From: Maribacter_C sp047345145
GTDB lineage: Bacteria; Bacteroidota; Bacteroidia; Flavobacteriales; Flavobacteriaceae
Assembly (NCBI RefSeq): GCF_047345145.1
Contig: NZ_JBLFER010000001.1
Span: 930,001 to 994,000, forward strand
DNA length: 64,000 bases
Direction: 5' to 3'
The notes under the pieces were generated by a model that made no database searches, had not been told where the DNA came from, and saw nothing but the letters and a program-made list of their open reading frames with translations. Below, in pieces: positions 33,127 through 41,888 of the stretch (within the stretch, counting starts at the first letter, position 1; the number at the start of each line of letters is the position of its first letter). A program made the position numbers and the translations under genes.

Positions 33127-33740
33127 TGGACAAGTTTTCAGATACATATCGCACACTTTCAAAACCTTCAGAAGAAATCCTGTTTAAGGAAAAGAAAAGT
33201 AAATTCTTCGGATATGCTTTTCCTATTCAAAACGAGGATGAAGTAAAACCGATTATTGATTCCCTCAGAAAAAAACACCACACCGCAGGGCATGTGTGTT
33301 ATGCCTGGCAACTAGGAACCGAGCAGATACGGTACCGCGCAAATGACGATGGAGAACCGAACAACTCCGCAGGGCTTCCTATTTACGGACAAATACAAGC
33401 TTTTAATGTGACCAATGTTCTAGTTGCGGTAGCTCGAATTTTTGGAGGAACCAAGCTAGGCGTAGGTGGGCTAATAAGTGCATACCGGACAGGAGCACAA
33501 CTGGCTTTGGAACACTCAGAGATCATTGAAAAGACACTTGAAAAGCAATTTGAACTCTCCTTTGGGTATGATAACATGGACAAAGTTATGCGAGTTATAA
33601 AACAAAAAAGATTTACTATCTCATCTCAGCAATTAGAAATGCATTGCATATTAATCGTATCCGTTAGAAAAAATGAAGCAAATAGCTTTCCGAATTTCTT
33701 TGAAGGATTGCACAAGGTAAAAGTTAAAGAAATCGATTAA
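33126..33740 (+). CDS. YigZ/IMPACT family protein
   Basis: A 204-residue protein with the IMPACT N-terminal domain: KSKFFGYAFPIQN, HHTAGHVCYAWQLG, DDGEPNNSAGLPIYGQI, GTKLGVGGLISAYRTGAQLAL, and a C-terminal UPF0029-like domain. Eukaryotic IMPACT regulates Gcn2; bacterial YigZ function is not settled. Start ATG 33126 overlaps the transporter stop; upstream codons belong to the transporter region. Ends overlapping the convergent thioesterase gene by four bases. Confidence 0.92.
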   Translation: MDKFSDTYRTLSKPSEEILFKEKKSKFFGYAFPIQNEDEVKPIIDSLRKKHHTAGHVCYAWQLGTEQIRYRANDDGEPNNSAGLPIYGQIQAFNVTNVLVAVARIFGGTKLGVGGLISAYRTGAQLALEHSEIIEKTLEKQFELSFGYDNMDKVMRVIKQKRFTISSQQLEMHCILIVSVRKNEANSFPNFFEGLHKVKVKEID

Positions 33741-34144
33741 GACTGATTTTCAGCAATTGTGTCTAGCAAATATTGTGGACATCTTACTGGTCGATTTCGC
33801 TTCATATCCATAAAAGCCAGAACTACCGTTGCATCCGCTAAAATTTCGTGTGCCTCGTTATAAATTTCAAAGTCAAATTCTATTTTTACAGAGGGTGTTT
33901 TTTTAAGAATCGTTTTAACGGTAATCAGGTCATCGTAAACCGCTGGTTTTTTATAATTTACATGAAGTGAAATGACTGGCAACATAATACCGTTTTCTTC
34001 CATGGTTTTGTAGGAAATTCCCATTTCTCGTAGCCATTCTACCCTGCCCATCTCCATATATTGTGCGTAGTTGCCGTGATAGACAACTCCCATTTGGTCG
34101 GTTTCGCCATATCTGACTCGAAAAGAAATTTCGTTAAAATTCAT
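33737..34144 (-). CDS. 4HBT-type acyl-CoA thioesterase
   Basis: A 135-residue hotdog-fold protein. RVRYGETDQMGVVYHGNYAQ carries the catalytic Asp and the YbgC/FadM signature, followed by PAVYDDLITVKT and ADATVVLAFMDMKRNRPVR. It hydrolyses acyl-CoA thioesters; chain length unknown. It may belong with YbgC-type Tol-Pal associated enzymes, but no tol genes are near. Divergent from dnaA across 208 bp. Confidence 0.9.
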   Translation of the reverse strand: MNFNEISFRVRYGETDQMGVVYHGNYAQYMEMGRVEWLREMGISYKTMEENGIMLPVISLHVNYKKPAVYDDLITVKTILKKTPSVKIEFDFEIYNEAHEILADATVVLAFMDMKRNRPVRCPQYLLDTIAENQS

Positions 34145-34194
34145 GCTTTATCTGATAAAAAATGATACATTTAAAGAGGTCGTGAAATGGGCTC

Positions 34195-34275
34195 GTGAAC
34201 ATGAGAAAAAAAAAGCGAAAATTCAATACCATTTCATTTTTTTTTTAGCTTTTTTGTTCACATATTTGCTCAACC
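34195..34275. promoter_or_regulatory. dnaA upstream region with long inverted repeat
   Basis: GTGAACA...A9-GC (34195-34216) is complementary to GCTTTTTTGTTCAC (34248-34261). The right arm ends in TTGTTCACA, one mismatch from a DnaA box, so autoregulation is possible. TTTGCTCAACC at 34265-34275 recurs at the rplS transcript start. The rest of the 208-bp gap holds a CGTGAA direct repeat and no DnaA-box cluster. Confidence 0.4.
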
Positions 34276-34352
34276 AGAAAATGAGGTTCGCTCCAACCAA
34301 CTTTTCAACCTACTAGACGAATCACTAACCAACAAATAAGAGAAGTTTTAGA

Positions 34353-35777
34353 ATGAGTGTAACTGCTAATTCCGTTTGGAACAATTGTTTGGCGTTTATC
34401 AAAGATAACATCCAACCGCAGGCATTCAAAACATGGTTTGAACCTATAAAGCCAATTAAACTCTCAGAGAATGCGTTGAGCATTCAGGTACCTAGCAAAT
34501 TTTTTTATGAGTGGCTTGAAGAGCATTATGTGAAATTGCTTAAAGTTGCCCTTACCAAAGAGTTGGGTGAAACGGCTAAATTGGTCTACATCATTCGTAT
34601 GGAGAACACCTATGGTAACAAAGAACCTTTTACCGAAAAGATTCCGAGTTCCAATAGAGGCAACTTGTTTCCTCAAGAAATGGATGTACCTATTAAATCT
34701 AAGAATCCAGAATTGCGTAATCCTTTTGTGATTCCAGGTATTCGAAATATTAAGATTGAATCTCAGTTAAATCCGAATTACAATTTTGATAATTTCCTAG
34801 AAGGAGATTCCAACCGCTTGGCACGTTCTGCTGGAATGGCGGTTGCCAACAAACCTGGAGGTACTTCTTTCAACCCACTTCTAGTATTCGGTGGTGTTGG
34901 TTTGGGAAAAACACATTTGGCCCACGCTATCGGTGTTGAGATAAAAGATAAATATCCTGAAAGAACTGTTCTTTATATTTCTGCGGAAAAGTTTACGCAG
35001 CAGTATATTGAATCTGTAAAGAAAAATACGCGGAACGATTTTATTCATTTCTATCAGTTGATTGATGTTTTGATTATTGATGATGTTCAATTTCTTTCAG
35101 GAAAATCAGGAACTCAAGACGTATTCTTCCATATTTTCAATCATTTGCACCAAAACGGAAAGCAAGTTATCCTGACTTCCGATAAGGCTCCGGTTGATAT
35201 GCAAGATATTGAGCAACGTCTATTGTCTCGTTTCAAATGGGGATTATCCGCAGAATTGCAAAACCCTGATTACGAAACAAGAATTTCCATTTTAAAGAAC
35301 AAACTGTATCGTGACGGTGTTGAGATGCCTGAGGATATAATTGAATATGTTGCCAAACACATTAAGACAAATATTCGTGAGTTAGAAGGTGCAATTATTT
35401 CCTTAATTGCTCAGTCTTCTTTCAATAAGAAGGAAGTTACTCTGGAATTAGCCCAACAAGTAGTTGAGAAATTTGTCAAGAATACCAAACGTGAAGTTTC
35501 TATCGATTACATTCAAAAAGTAGTTTCAGACTATTTCGAAATGGATGTAGCTACATTACAATCAAAGACGAGAAAAAGACATATCGTTCAGGCCCGCCAA
35601 TTGGCAATGTTCTTCGCGAAGAAATTTACGAAAGCATCTTTGGCGAGTATTGGCTCTCAAATTGGAAAAAGAGATCATGCTACGGTATTACACGCTTGTA
35701 AGACCGTTGATAATCTTGCGGAAACTGATAAGCAGTTCCGTAAGTACATTGAAGATCTTACCAAAAAATTCTCCTAA
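34353..35777 (+). CDS. dnaA: Chromosomal replication initiator DnaA
   Basis: A 474-residue initiator. Domain I (residues 1-85, VWNNCLAFIKDNI), variable linker, AAA+ domain with Walker A GGVGLGKTH (180-188) and Walker B VLIIDDVQF, sensor RLLSRFKWGL, and the C-terminal DnaA-box binding helix-turn-helix (IGKRDHATVLHACKTV). It binds DnaA boxes and opens the origin. No dnaN is adjacent and no box cluster is seen beside it, as is usual in Bacteroidota where oriC can be distant from dnaA. Followed after 6 bp by the phosphatase gene. Confidence 0.98.
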   Translation: MSVTANSVWNNCLAFIKDNIQPQAFKTWFEPIKPIKLSENALSIQVPSKFFYEWLEEHYVKLLKVALTKELGETAKLVYIIRMENTYGNKEPFTEKIPSSNRGNLFPQEMDVPIKSKNPELRNPFVIPGIRNIKIESQLNPNYNFDNFLEGDSNRLARSAGMAVANKPGGTSFNPLLVFGGVGLGKTHLAHAIGVEIKDKYPERTVLYISAEKFTQQYIESVKKNTRNDFIHFYQLIDVLIIDDVQFLSGKSGTQDVFFHIFNHLHQNGKQVILTSDKAPVDMQDIEQRLLSRFKWGLSAELQNPDYETRISILKNKLYRDGVEMPEDIIEYVAKHIKTNIRELEGAIISLIAQSSFNKKEVTLELAQQVVEKFVKNTKREVSIDYIQKVVSDYFEMDVATLQSKTRKRHIVQARQLAMFFAKKFTKASLASIGSQIGKRDHATVLHACKTVDNLAETDKQFRKYIEDLTKKFS

Positions 35778-35783
35778 TCAAAT

Positions 35784-36242
35784 ATGATTACTAAGGTTTT
35801 AATGGTTTGCCTCGGAAATATCTGTAGGTCACCATTGGCCGAAGGTATTTTACAAAGTAAAGTTGACCCTGAAAAAGTTTTTGTCGATTCCGCAGGAACT
35901 ACAGGTTATCATATTGGTAATGAACCTGATAGAAGAAGTATTGCAGTAGCCAGAAAATACGACCTTGATATTTCAAAGCAATGCTGTCGTAAATTCGGAG
36001 CCCAAGATTTTACAGACTTTGATAGGATTTATGTTATGGACCAAAGCAATTATGAAAATGTAATAGCCCAATCAAAGAACGAACTAGAAAAAACGAAAGT
36101 AAAACTCTTATTAAGCGAGGGCGATTCTGATATAGTAGAAGTACCAGACCCATATTATGGCGGAGAAGATGGATTTGAATCTGTTTTTCAAATGATTGAC
36201 CATGCCTGTGAGGCAATTGCAGCGGAATTGAATACAAAATAG
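35784..36242 (+). CDS. Low-molecular-weight protein tyrosine phosphatase
   Basis: A 152-residue phosphatase with the P-loop CLGNICRS (Cys9, Arg15) at the N-terminus and general acid Asp122 in PDPYYGG. It would hydrolyse phosphotyrosine on proteins such as polysaccharide-export kinases, but no kinase or capsule gene is nearby. Six bases after dnaA and four before the methylase gene, so possibly co-transcribed with dnaA. Confidence 0.93.
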   Translation: MITKVLMVCLGNICRSPLAEGILQSKVDPEKVFVDSAGTTGYHIGNEPDRRSIAVARKYDLDISKQCCRKFGAQDFTDFDRIYVMDQSNYENVIAQSKNELEKTKVKLLLSEGDSDIVEVPDPYYGGEDGFESVFQMIDHACEAIAAELNTK

Positions 36243-36246
36243 ATGT

Positions 36247-36969
36247 ATGGCAAACGAAACAAAGCAAAAAGGCAAACTGTATTTAATTCCAACTACTTTG
36301 GGTGACACAGCTCCTTTGGAAGTGCTACCTATTTCCATAAAAAGAGCTATCGAAAATATTGATTACTACATCGTAGAAAACGAAAAGACAGCTCGAAAGT
36401 CTATAAAAAAAATCAGTTCGGGTAAATCGCAGCCAAGTCTACATATTGAAATACTCAACAAATACACCGAACCACAATCTATTCCTGGTTTTTTACAACC
36501 TTGCTTAGACGGTCATGATATTGGTATTCTTTCAGAAGCAGGTTGTCCGGGTATTGCTGACCCAGGGGCTGATGTTGTGAAAATTGCGCACGAAAAAGAT
36601 ATTCAAGTAGTTCCTTTGGTAGGTCCCTCGTCTATTTTTCTGGCCTTAATGGCAAGTGGAATGAATGGTCAGAGTTTTTCTTTTAAAGGCTACTTACCAA
36701 TTGATTCTAATGACCGAAAGAAAGCCATCAAACAAATGGAAAGAATTTCCATAGATCAAAAACAGACCCAAATATGTATTGAGACTCCATATCGAAATGA
36801 CAAATTATTGGCAGAAATGCTAAAAACTCTTTCAAATCAAACCTTGCTTTGCGTGGCTTGTGATATCACGCTTCCCACTGAATACATTGCAACAAAAACA
36901 GTTTCAGACTGGAAAAAAACTCCTCTAGATCTACACAAAAGACCAGCTATATTTATTGTACAAGGATAA
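36247..36969 (+). CDS. RsmI-like tetrapyrrole-type methyltransferase
   Basis: A 240-residue SAM methyltransferase of the TP_methylase fold: GKLYLIPTTLGDTAP, YYIVENEKTARKSIK, EAGCPGIADPGADVV and VPLVGPSSIFLALMASG. The closest known role is RsmI, 2'-O-methylation of C1402 in 16S rRNA, but this flavobacterial variant is shorter and diverged, so the symbol is withheld. Cytoplasmic. The stretch 36970-37062 behind it contains no gene. Confidence 0.85.
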   Translation: MANETKQKGKLYLIPTTLGDTAPLEVLPISIKRAIENIDYYIVENEKTARKSIKKISSGKSQPSLHIEILNKYTEPQSIPGFLQPCLDGHDIGILSEAGCPGIADPGADVVKIAHEKDIQVVPLVGPSSIFLALMASGMNGQSFSFKGYLPIDSNDRKKAIKQMERISIDQKQTQICIETPYRNDKLLAEMLKTLSNQTLLCVACDITLPTEYIATKTVSDWKKTPLDLHKRPAIFIVQG

Positions 36970-37062
36970 AGGTATTGCCTGGAATCTAAAGGCTGACTTT
37001 GTTTGAATGAATTTTTAATATCTTCAGCGATAGGGAAAATAAAAATTCACACCGTGTTGGTA

Positions 37063-37094
37063 TAAAAAATAAGCCCCAACGTTTCCGCTGAGGC
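37063..37094 (-). terminator. Minus-strand terminator of the lysozyme-like gene
   Basis: On the minus strand GCCTCA, a 10-base loop, TGGGGC and then TTATTTTTT. Confidence 0.65.
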
Positions 37095-37121
37095 CTACCA
37101 TCTTCATATATACATAGTATT

Positions 37122-37763
37122 TTAAATCTTTGAAACTTTCGGATTTCGCTTGGCTAAAACATCAGAAACATCATAACCTGAAAATTTCTTGATATACTTG
37201 GCAATACTAGTTCCGTAAGCATCTTTTACATCATATCTTCCATAAGAACGCAGGTACTTTTTCACATTACCAGCTCCTGCCAAATGTGCCGCAGCCAACA
37301 TACCAGATTCAGTAACTTTAGTACCTTTAATTCGTTTTCCATCAAAACGTTTAATGTCTCTTCTTAGAATCCATTTGTTTCGCGCGATGTTTGTCTTAAA
37401 AACCTCTTCTTGTAAGGCAGGGTCATTTAAGAAACTAGTCGCATCATAAACTCCCATCAATTGAAGGGTACCGATTCCGAATTGATATTTCCCTAAATAC
37501 CCTAGAGTATTTATCGAAAAGTAATCTCCGCTAGATTCTTTAAAAGCTAACGCTTCTTTAAAACCAATATAAGAGCTTCCTAAAAAAGGAGGAGCGACAA
37601 TAGCGGTACTAAAAACAGCTTCGTTTTTGGGAAACAAAACTTCAGTAGGTTCAGTTACTTTAAGAGCTTCAGGGACTTTTACTTCTTTAGGCATAAAAGC
37701 CAAACTCACTAAAATACTGGTAATAATTAGGGGACTCGTAAAACGCATCCACTTATTCATCAC
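37122..37763 (-). CDS. Lysozyme-like murein-associated protein
   Basis: A 213-residue protein with an N-terminal hydrophobic segment (residues 6-24, signal or anchor). The core IGFKEALAFKESSGDYFSIN and LGYLGKYQFGIGTLQLMG resemble transglycosylase/lysozyme-like folds, with Glu in KESSG as likely catalytic residue, and MLAAAHLAGAGNVKKYL fits the same fold. It would cut or bind peptidoglycan in the periplasm. Two adjacent ATGs (37763, 37760) are possible starts. A -7 box TACCTTTG lies at 37818-37825. The neighbouring mltG is another murein enzyme. Confidence 0.72.
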   Translation of the reverse strand: MMNKWMRFTSPLIITSILVSLAFMPKEVKVPEALKVTEPTEVLFPKNEAVFSTAIVAPPFLGSSYIGFKEALAFKESSGDYFSINTLGYLGKYQFGIGTLQLMGVYDATSFLNDPALQEEVFKTNIARNKWILRRDIKRFDGKRIKGTKVTESGMLAAAHLAGAGNVKKYLRSYGRYDVKDAYGTSIAKYIKKFSGYDVSDVLAKRNPKVSKI

Positions 37764-37909
37764 ATATGGTTTCTTAAGACTTACAGCAGATATGGGGCTT
37801 GCTTAAATTTCTCTTGACAAAGGTATTACGGTATGAAGCTATCTTTTGACAAGGCTTTGTTAAAAAAGCTTAAATTTAGTTGAGAGGTCTTAAAATTCAG
37901 ATAAGTTGC

Positions 37910-38953
37910 TTATCTATTGATATTTTGAGAATTTATCCATCGGATGTATTGCACCTTATTTTGGTTATGTTGCGCCCCAGTTTTTGCGAATTTGTGGTAT
38001 CCGAAATTCTCGACATTGGCCACCATATAGATATAATCGTGCTTTTCGGCATTCAACACTGCGTCCACCGCAGAAATATCGGGCATCGTTATGGGCCCAG
38101 GAGGAACTCCTCTATACTTATAGGTATTATAAGGAGAATCAAGCTCCAAGTCAGCGTACAAAACTCTTTTGATAACAAGATCAAAGTTATTTTGATGTTT
38201 TTTCATGGCGTAAATTACTGTAGGATCCGCTTGAAGTAGCATTCCCTTTCTTATTCTATTGAGATATAAACCAGCCACCCGTGGTCGTTCGTCAATTTTC
38301 GCTGTTTCTTTGTGAACTATTGCAGCTAATGACACAACTTCAGCCGGATCTAGATTTAAGGCTTTGGCCTTGCCCCTGCGATCATCGTTCCAAAATCGAT
38401 GATACTCTTTGAGCATTCGATCTCTGAACTTTGTAGCTGAGGTATTCCAAAAAAATTCGTAGCTATTGGGAATATACATCGTCATTTGCGTTTCCGAATT
38501 AAATCCATTTTCCCTTAAAAATTCTTCATCTTGAAATGCATTTAGCAAAGTCAAACTATCTGGTTCGATTTGGCTAGCAATTCTTCCGGCTAAATTTGCT
38601 AACCTTTCTTGATTGTTAAAAGCAACTTTTACTGGAATATTCTTACTTCGAAGAGAATTCACAATATCATTATTGTTCATTCCTTTTCTGATGCTATATT
38701 TACCTGCTTTGATATTGCTCGAATACCCTTTTTTATTAGCAATTTGAACAAAAGTATCCATATCTTCCAATAAGGGCTCTAAAGAATTTTTCACATCTTC
38801 AAAAGTATCTTCAGAACCAATATAAATAGAGGCTTCATCATTATTAAAAACCGTATTCGGATTAAAAATGGCTCCATATACATTGTAAGCAAAAATTCCA
38901 CCGGCAACGAGACCAGCCAAAACTATTATCAGTAAAATTCTTTTGATATACAT
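37910..38953 (-). CDS. mltG: Endolytic murein transglycosylase MltG
   Basis: A 347-residue inner-membrane protein: one N-terminal helix (residues 5-25), a LysM-like region, and the YceG catalytic domain with Glu in AAIVHKETAKIDERPRVAG, LNRIRKGMLLQADPTV and NTYKYRGVPPGPI. It cleaves nascent glycan strands and is thought to terminate polymerisation. It shares one base with the upstream GNAT gene and belongs to the dapF-GNAT-mltG minus-strand operon, linking diaminopimelate and murein metabolism. Confidence 0.95.
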   Translation of the reverse strand: MYIKRILLIIVLAGLVAGGIFAYNVYGAIFNPNTVFNNDEASIYIGSEDTFEDVKNSLEPLLEDMDTFVQIANKKGYSSNIKAGKYSIRKGMNNNDIVNSLRSKNIPVKVAFNNQERLANLAGRIASQIEPDSLTLLNAFQDEEFLRENGFNSETQMTMYIPNSYEFFWNTSATKFRDRMLKEYHRFWNDDRRGKAKALNLDPAEVVSLAAIVHKETAKIDERPRVAGLYLNRIRKGMLLQADPTVIYAMKKHQNNFDLVIKRVLYADLELDSPYNTYKYRGVPPGPITMPDISAVDAVLNAEKHDYIYMVANVENFGYHKFAKTGAQHNQNKVQYIRWINSQNINR

Positions 38954-39477
38954 TACTTCTTTATTTTTTGGAATAAAATCTCATTTTTATAAACACCCTC
39001 AGTAAAAATCCAGTCTTTTTTGACTCCGACGCGTTCAAAACCTAATTTTTCAAAAACATGAATGCTAATGTCATTACTTTCAGAAACGTTAACAAATAGC
39101 TGTCTTAAATTTAAGACAGAAAAAGCGTAATCACATAAAAGATCTATAGCCTCGACACCTACACCCTTATTCCTATTGCTTGAATCTTGGATTACGATTC
39201 CCAATCCCGCACGATTATTTTTAGGGTCAAAATCGAACAAATCGATAAGTCCCAATACAGAATCCTTGAGATCACAGATACATAACCTCAGTTGCTTAAC
39301 ATCGTAAATATCACGATGTGCATTATCTAGGTACAATTGTAAAACGTTTTTAGAATACGGAGTTGTGGTTCCGCTTATTTCCCAAATAGATGTGTTATTC
39401 TCCAATTCATAAAGAAAGTCCAAATCCTTAGGTTCTAAAGCTCTCAAATAGATTTGCTCTCCTCTAAGTTTCAACAT
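38953..39477 (-). CDS. GNAT N-acetyltransferase, RimJ/RimL-like
   Basis: A 174-residue GNAT domain: LRGEQIYLRALEPKDLDFLY and acetyl-CoA loop SNRNKGVGVEAIDLLCDYAF, then SIHVFEKLGFERVGVKKDW. Resembles acetyltransferases acting on N-termini or amino sugars; substrate unknown. Overlaps dapF by 7 bases and mltG by 1, so the three genes are translationally linked. Confidence 0.9.
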   Translation of the reverse strand: MLKLRGEQIYLRALEPKDLDFLYELENNTSIWEISGTTTPYSKNVLQLYLDNAHRDIYDVKQLRLCICDLKDSVLGLIDLFDFDPKNNRAGLGIVIQDSSNRNKGVGVEAIDLLCDYAFSVLNLRQLFVNVSESNDISIHVFEKLGFERVGVKKDWIFTEGVYKNEILFQKIKK

Positions 39478-40244
39478 TCTATTTCTCCTTTAAATACTTG
39501 TTCTGCAGGGCCAACTAAGTGTACTTCTGTATATCCGTTCGTGGTATCAAAATGAACTGAAAGTGATCCACCTTCAGTCTCAATTTCGATCTGGTTTTGT
39601 TGTGTTTTTCCAGCATTATGCATGGCAATAGCTACCGCCGTAACTCCCGTTCCACAAGACAATGTTTCTCCTTCCACTCCCCTTTCATAAGTTCTTACAG
39701 AAAATGTGGTTGCTGTTTGTTGTTCTACAAAATTGATATTACTCCCACTTTGTCCATAAACACCATATCTCAATTTGGCACCTTCCTTTTGAACATCAAA
39801 ATCTTTCAAATTCTTCACCAATTGCACATGATGAGGAGAACCGGTATCTAAAAAATAAGAATTCGGTTTCTCAATGATTTCAGTGACATCCATCATTTGG
39901 AGACTTACAATTCCATTTTCAATTGATGCTGAATGCTTTCCATCAACTGCATTAAAGTAACAGGTATCTTCAATTAATCCTAAGAATTTAGCATATGCAA
40001 CCAAGCACCTTCCCCCATTGCCACACATTGTACTAGGGTTTCCATCTGAATTATAATAGACCATTTTAAAATCAAGTTCAGTATCATTTTCTAACAAAAT
40101 CAATCCGTCAGCACCTACTCCAAACTTTCGGTCACATATTGAAGCTACGAGCTCTGTATTTTCCTTTGGAAAAATCAAGCTCCGATTATCAATCATAACA
40201 AAGTCATTACCTGTACCTTGATATTTAAAAAATGTAATTTGCAT
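39471..40244 (-). CDS. dapF: Diaminopimelate epimerase
   Basis: A 257-residue cofactor-independent epimerase converting LL- to meso-diaminopimelate for lysine and peptidoglycan. The two catalytic cysteines are visible: Cys74 in NPSTMCGNGGRC and the second in GETLSCGTGVTAVA. N-terminal FFKYQGTGNDFVMIDN is typical. First gene of the operon with GNAT and mltG; divergent from the HtrA gene. Confidence 0.97.
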   Translation of the reverse strand: MQITFFKYQGTGNDFVMIDNRSLIFPKENTELVASICDRKFGVGADGLILLENDTELDFKMVYYNSDGNPSTMCGNGGRCLVAYAKFLGLIEDTCYFNAVDGKHSASIENGIVSLQMMDVTEIIEKPNSYFLDTGSPHHVQLVKNLKDFDVQKEGAKLRYGVYGQSGSNINFVEQQTATTFSVRTYERGVEGETLSCGTGVTAVAIAMHNAGKTQQNQIEIETEGGSLSVHFDTTNGYTEVHLVGPAEQVFKGEIEC

Positions 40245-40338
40245 AAGCTATAAATCGCTGGTAAAGATATAATTTTATTAAGGTTTTTTTGGCAGTTAAA
40301 AAGTCGTTAAAGACAAGAACATAAAAATCTCTTTTTTA

Positions 40339-40346
40339 TATTTTTG
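40339..40346 (+). promoter_or_regulatory. -7 element of the HtrA protease gene
   Basis: TATTTTTG fits TAnnTTTG, 31 bases before the ATG at 40377, and excludes the in-frame ATG at 40344, which overlaps it. No -33 TTG at standard spacing. Confidence 0.5.
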
Positions 40347-40376
40347 AGTTGTAACCATAAACAGTACAAATTAAAT

Positions 40377-41774
40377 ATGAAGAAAATCGGAAGTTTATTA
40401 TTAGTCTCCATTTTTGCAGGTGCAATAACTTTGGGAGCCTACAAATTATTTTTTGAAAACTCAAAATATGCCATCATTGACTCAAATGCCGATGGAATGG
40501 TTTTCAATACAAGTACCACCCCAACTTCTCCTAAAGGCTCGGGAATTAATGAAATAGATTTTACTGTAGCTGCGGAAAACACGGTAAATGCAGTAGTTCA
40601 CGTTAAAAATGTAACCAAAGGGCTTAGCTCCAGTAGTCCCTGGGATTTCTTCTACGGATCGGATGAGTCAAGACAAAGAGCTCAAGTAGGGTCTGGGTCT
40701 GGCGTGATTATTTCTTCTGACGGATATATTGTTACCAATAATCATGTCATTGAAAAAGCAGATCAACTTCAAGTTACTTTGAACAATAATAAAACTTATG
40801 ATGCGGAGCTTGTTGGTTCTGACCCAAATACAGATATCGCACTTTTAAAAATTGAAACAGAAGGAAAGCTCCCTTATTTAGCTTTTGGAGATTCTGATAA
40901 TACTAAAATTGGAGAATGGGTTCTTGCCGTTGGCAATCCTTTTAATCTTACATCTACCGTAACGGCTGGAATTGTGAGTGCCAAAGCACGTTCTTTAAAT
41001 AGAATTAATCAATCTTTCATTCAAACAGATGCTGCGGTAAACCCCGGAAATAGTGGTGGTGCCTTAGTAAATACCAATGGTGATTTAGTAGGTATTAATA
41101 CAGCTATTAGTTCTCAAACGGGATCTTATGTAGGCTATTCTTTTGCAGTGCCTAGTAATATTGCTAGAAAGATTGTTGAAGATATCATGGAATATGGTTC
41201 TATTCAAAAAGGTATTATGGGGATAAGACCGGCGAATGTTAATTCGCCATACGCAATTGAACAAGGCATACATGAAATTGAAGGTGTATATATTTCAATT
41301 GTAGAAGAAGACTCTGGTGCGGCTGATGCAGACTTGCATGAAGGTGATGTTATTAAAATGCTAGACAACATTAAAGTTCGAAAGTTTTCAGATTTAACTG
41401 GATATCTATCAGCAAAAAGACCCAATGATGTAGTCAAAGTAACAGTAGAAAGGGATGGAGATCAGTTTGTTGTTCCAGTAACCCTAAAGGAAAGACAGAC
41501 GCTTGTTGTTCCCATAATGGGATTAGAAGTTAAAAACCTATCCAAAGAAGACCGAAAGAAATTTGACACAAAAAATGGTGTGAAAATTATTGGGGTGCCC
41601 GAAACATACAGAGGTTATGGTTTAGAAGGTAAAGTTTTACTATCAGTTGACGATGAAGAAATAGAAAACATCGACAATGCGCGAACCCTATTTAGCGGTA
41701 TTTCTAGATACGGAAAAACGGTAATAACTATGATCGACGAAAACGGCGAGCGTGAGCGGCTTATCTTCCAGTAG
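40377..41774 (+). CDS. DegP/HtrA-type periplasmic serine protease
   Basis: A 465-residue protein: N-terminal hydrophobic anchor or signal (residues 4-24), trypsin-like domain with the complete triad His123 (TNNHVIEK), Asp153 (NTDIALLK) and Ser226 (NPGNSGGAL), then one clear PDZ domain (about 290-380) and a second, degenerate one to the C-terminus. It degrades or refolds damaged envelope proteins. Start ATG 40377 is favoured by the -7 box at 40339. Ends before a strong bidirectional terminator; monocistronic. Confidence 0.94.
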   Translation: MKKIGSLLLVSIFAGAITLGAYKLFFENSKYAIIDSNADGMVFNTSTTPTSPKGSGINEIDFTVAAENTVNAVVHVKNVTKGLSSSSPWDFFYGSDESRQRAQVGSGSGVIISSDGYIVTNNHVIEKADQLQVTLNNNKTYDAELVGSDPNTDIALLKIETEGKLPYLAFGDSDNTKIGEWVLAVGNPFNLTSTVTAGIVSAKARSLNRINQSFIQTDAAVNPGNSGGALVNTNGDLVGINTAISSQTGSYVGYSFAVPSNIARKIVEDIMEYGSIQKGIMGIRPANVNSPYAIEQGIHEIEGVYISIVEEDSGAADADLHEGDVIKMLDNIKVRKFSDLTGYLSAKRPNDVVKVTVERDGDQFVVPVTLKERQTLVVPIMGLEVKNLSKEDRKKFDTKNGVKIIGVPETYRGYGLEGKVLLSVDDEEIENIDNARTLFSGISRYGKTVITMIDENGERERLIFQ

Positions 41775-41791
41775 CATAATATAGCATTCTT

Positions 41792-41821
41792 AAAAAACAC
41801 CTCAATTGAGGTGTTTTTTTT
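41792..41821. terminator. Palindromic terminator after the HtrA gene
   Basis: AAAAAACACCTC-AATT-GAGGTGTTTTTTTT: a perfect stem with A-run and T-run. Confidence 0.93.
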
Positions 41822-41854
41822 GCGAATAACTTAATCAAACACATATAAAAAATT

Positions 41855-41862
41855 TATTTTTG
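41855..41862 (+). promoter_or_regulatory. -7 element of the GAPDH gene
   Basis: TATTTTTG 26 bases before the start codon; no clear -33 box. Confidence 0.45.
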
Positions 41863-41888
41863 CAAAAAAATAAACAACACCATCCTGC

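Noticed and set aside
34145..34352. Replication origin beside dnaA
   Set aside because: Only one near-match to a DnaA box and no cluster; Bacteroidota origins need not be next to dnaA.
37880..38239. 119-codon plus-strand frame over mltG
   Set aside because: Shadow of mltG, whose catalytic motifs are intact.
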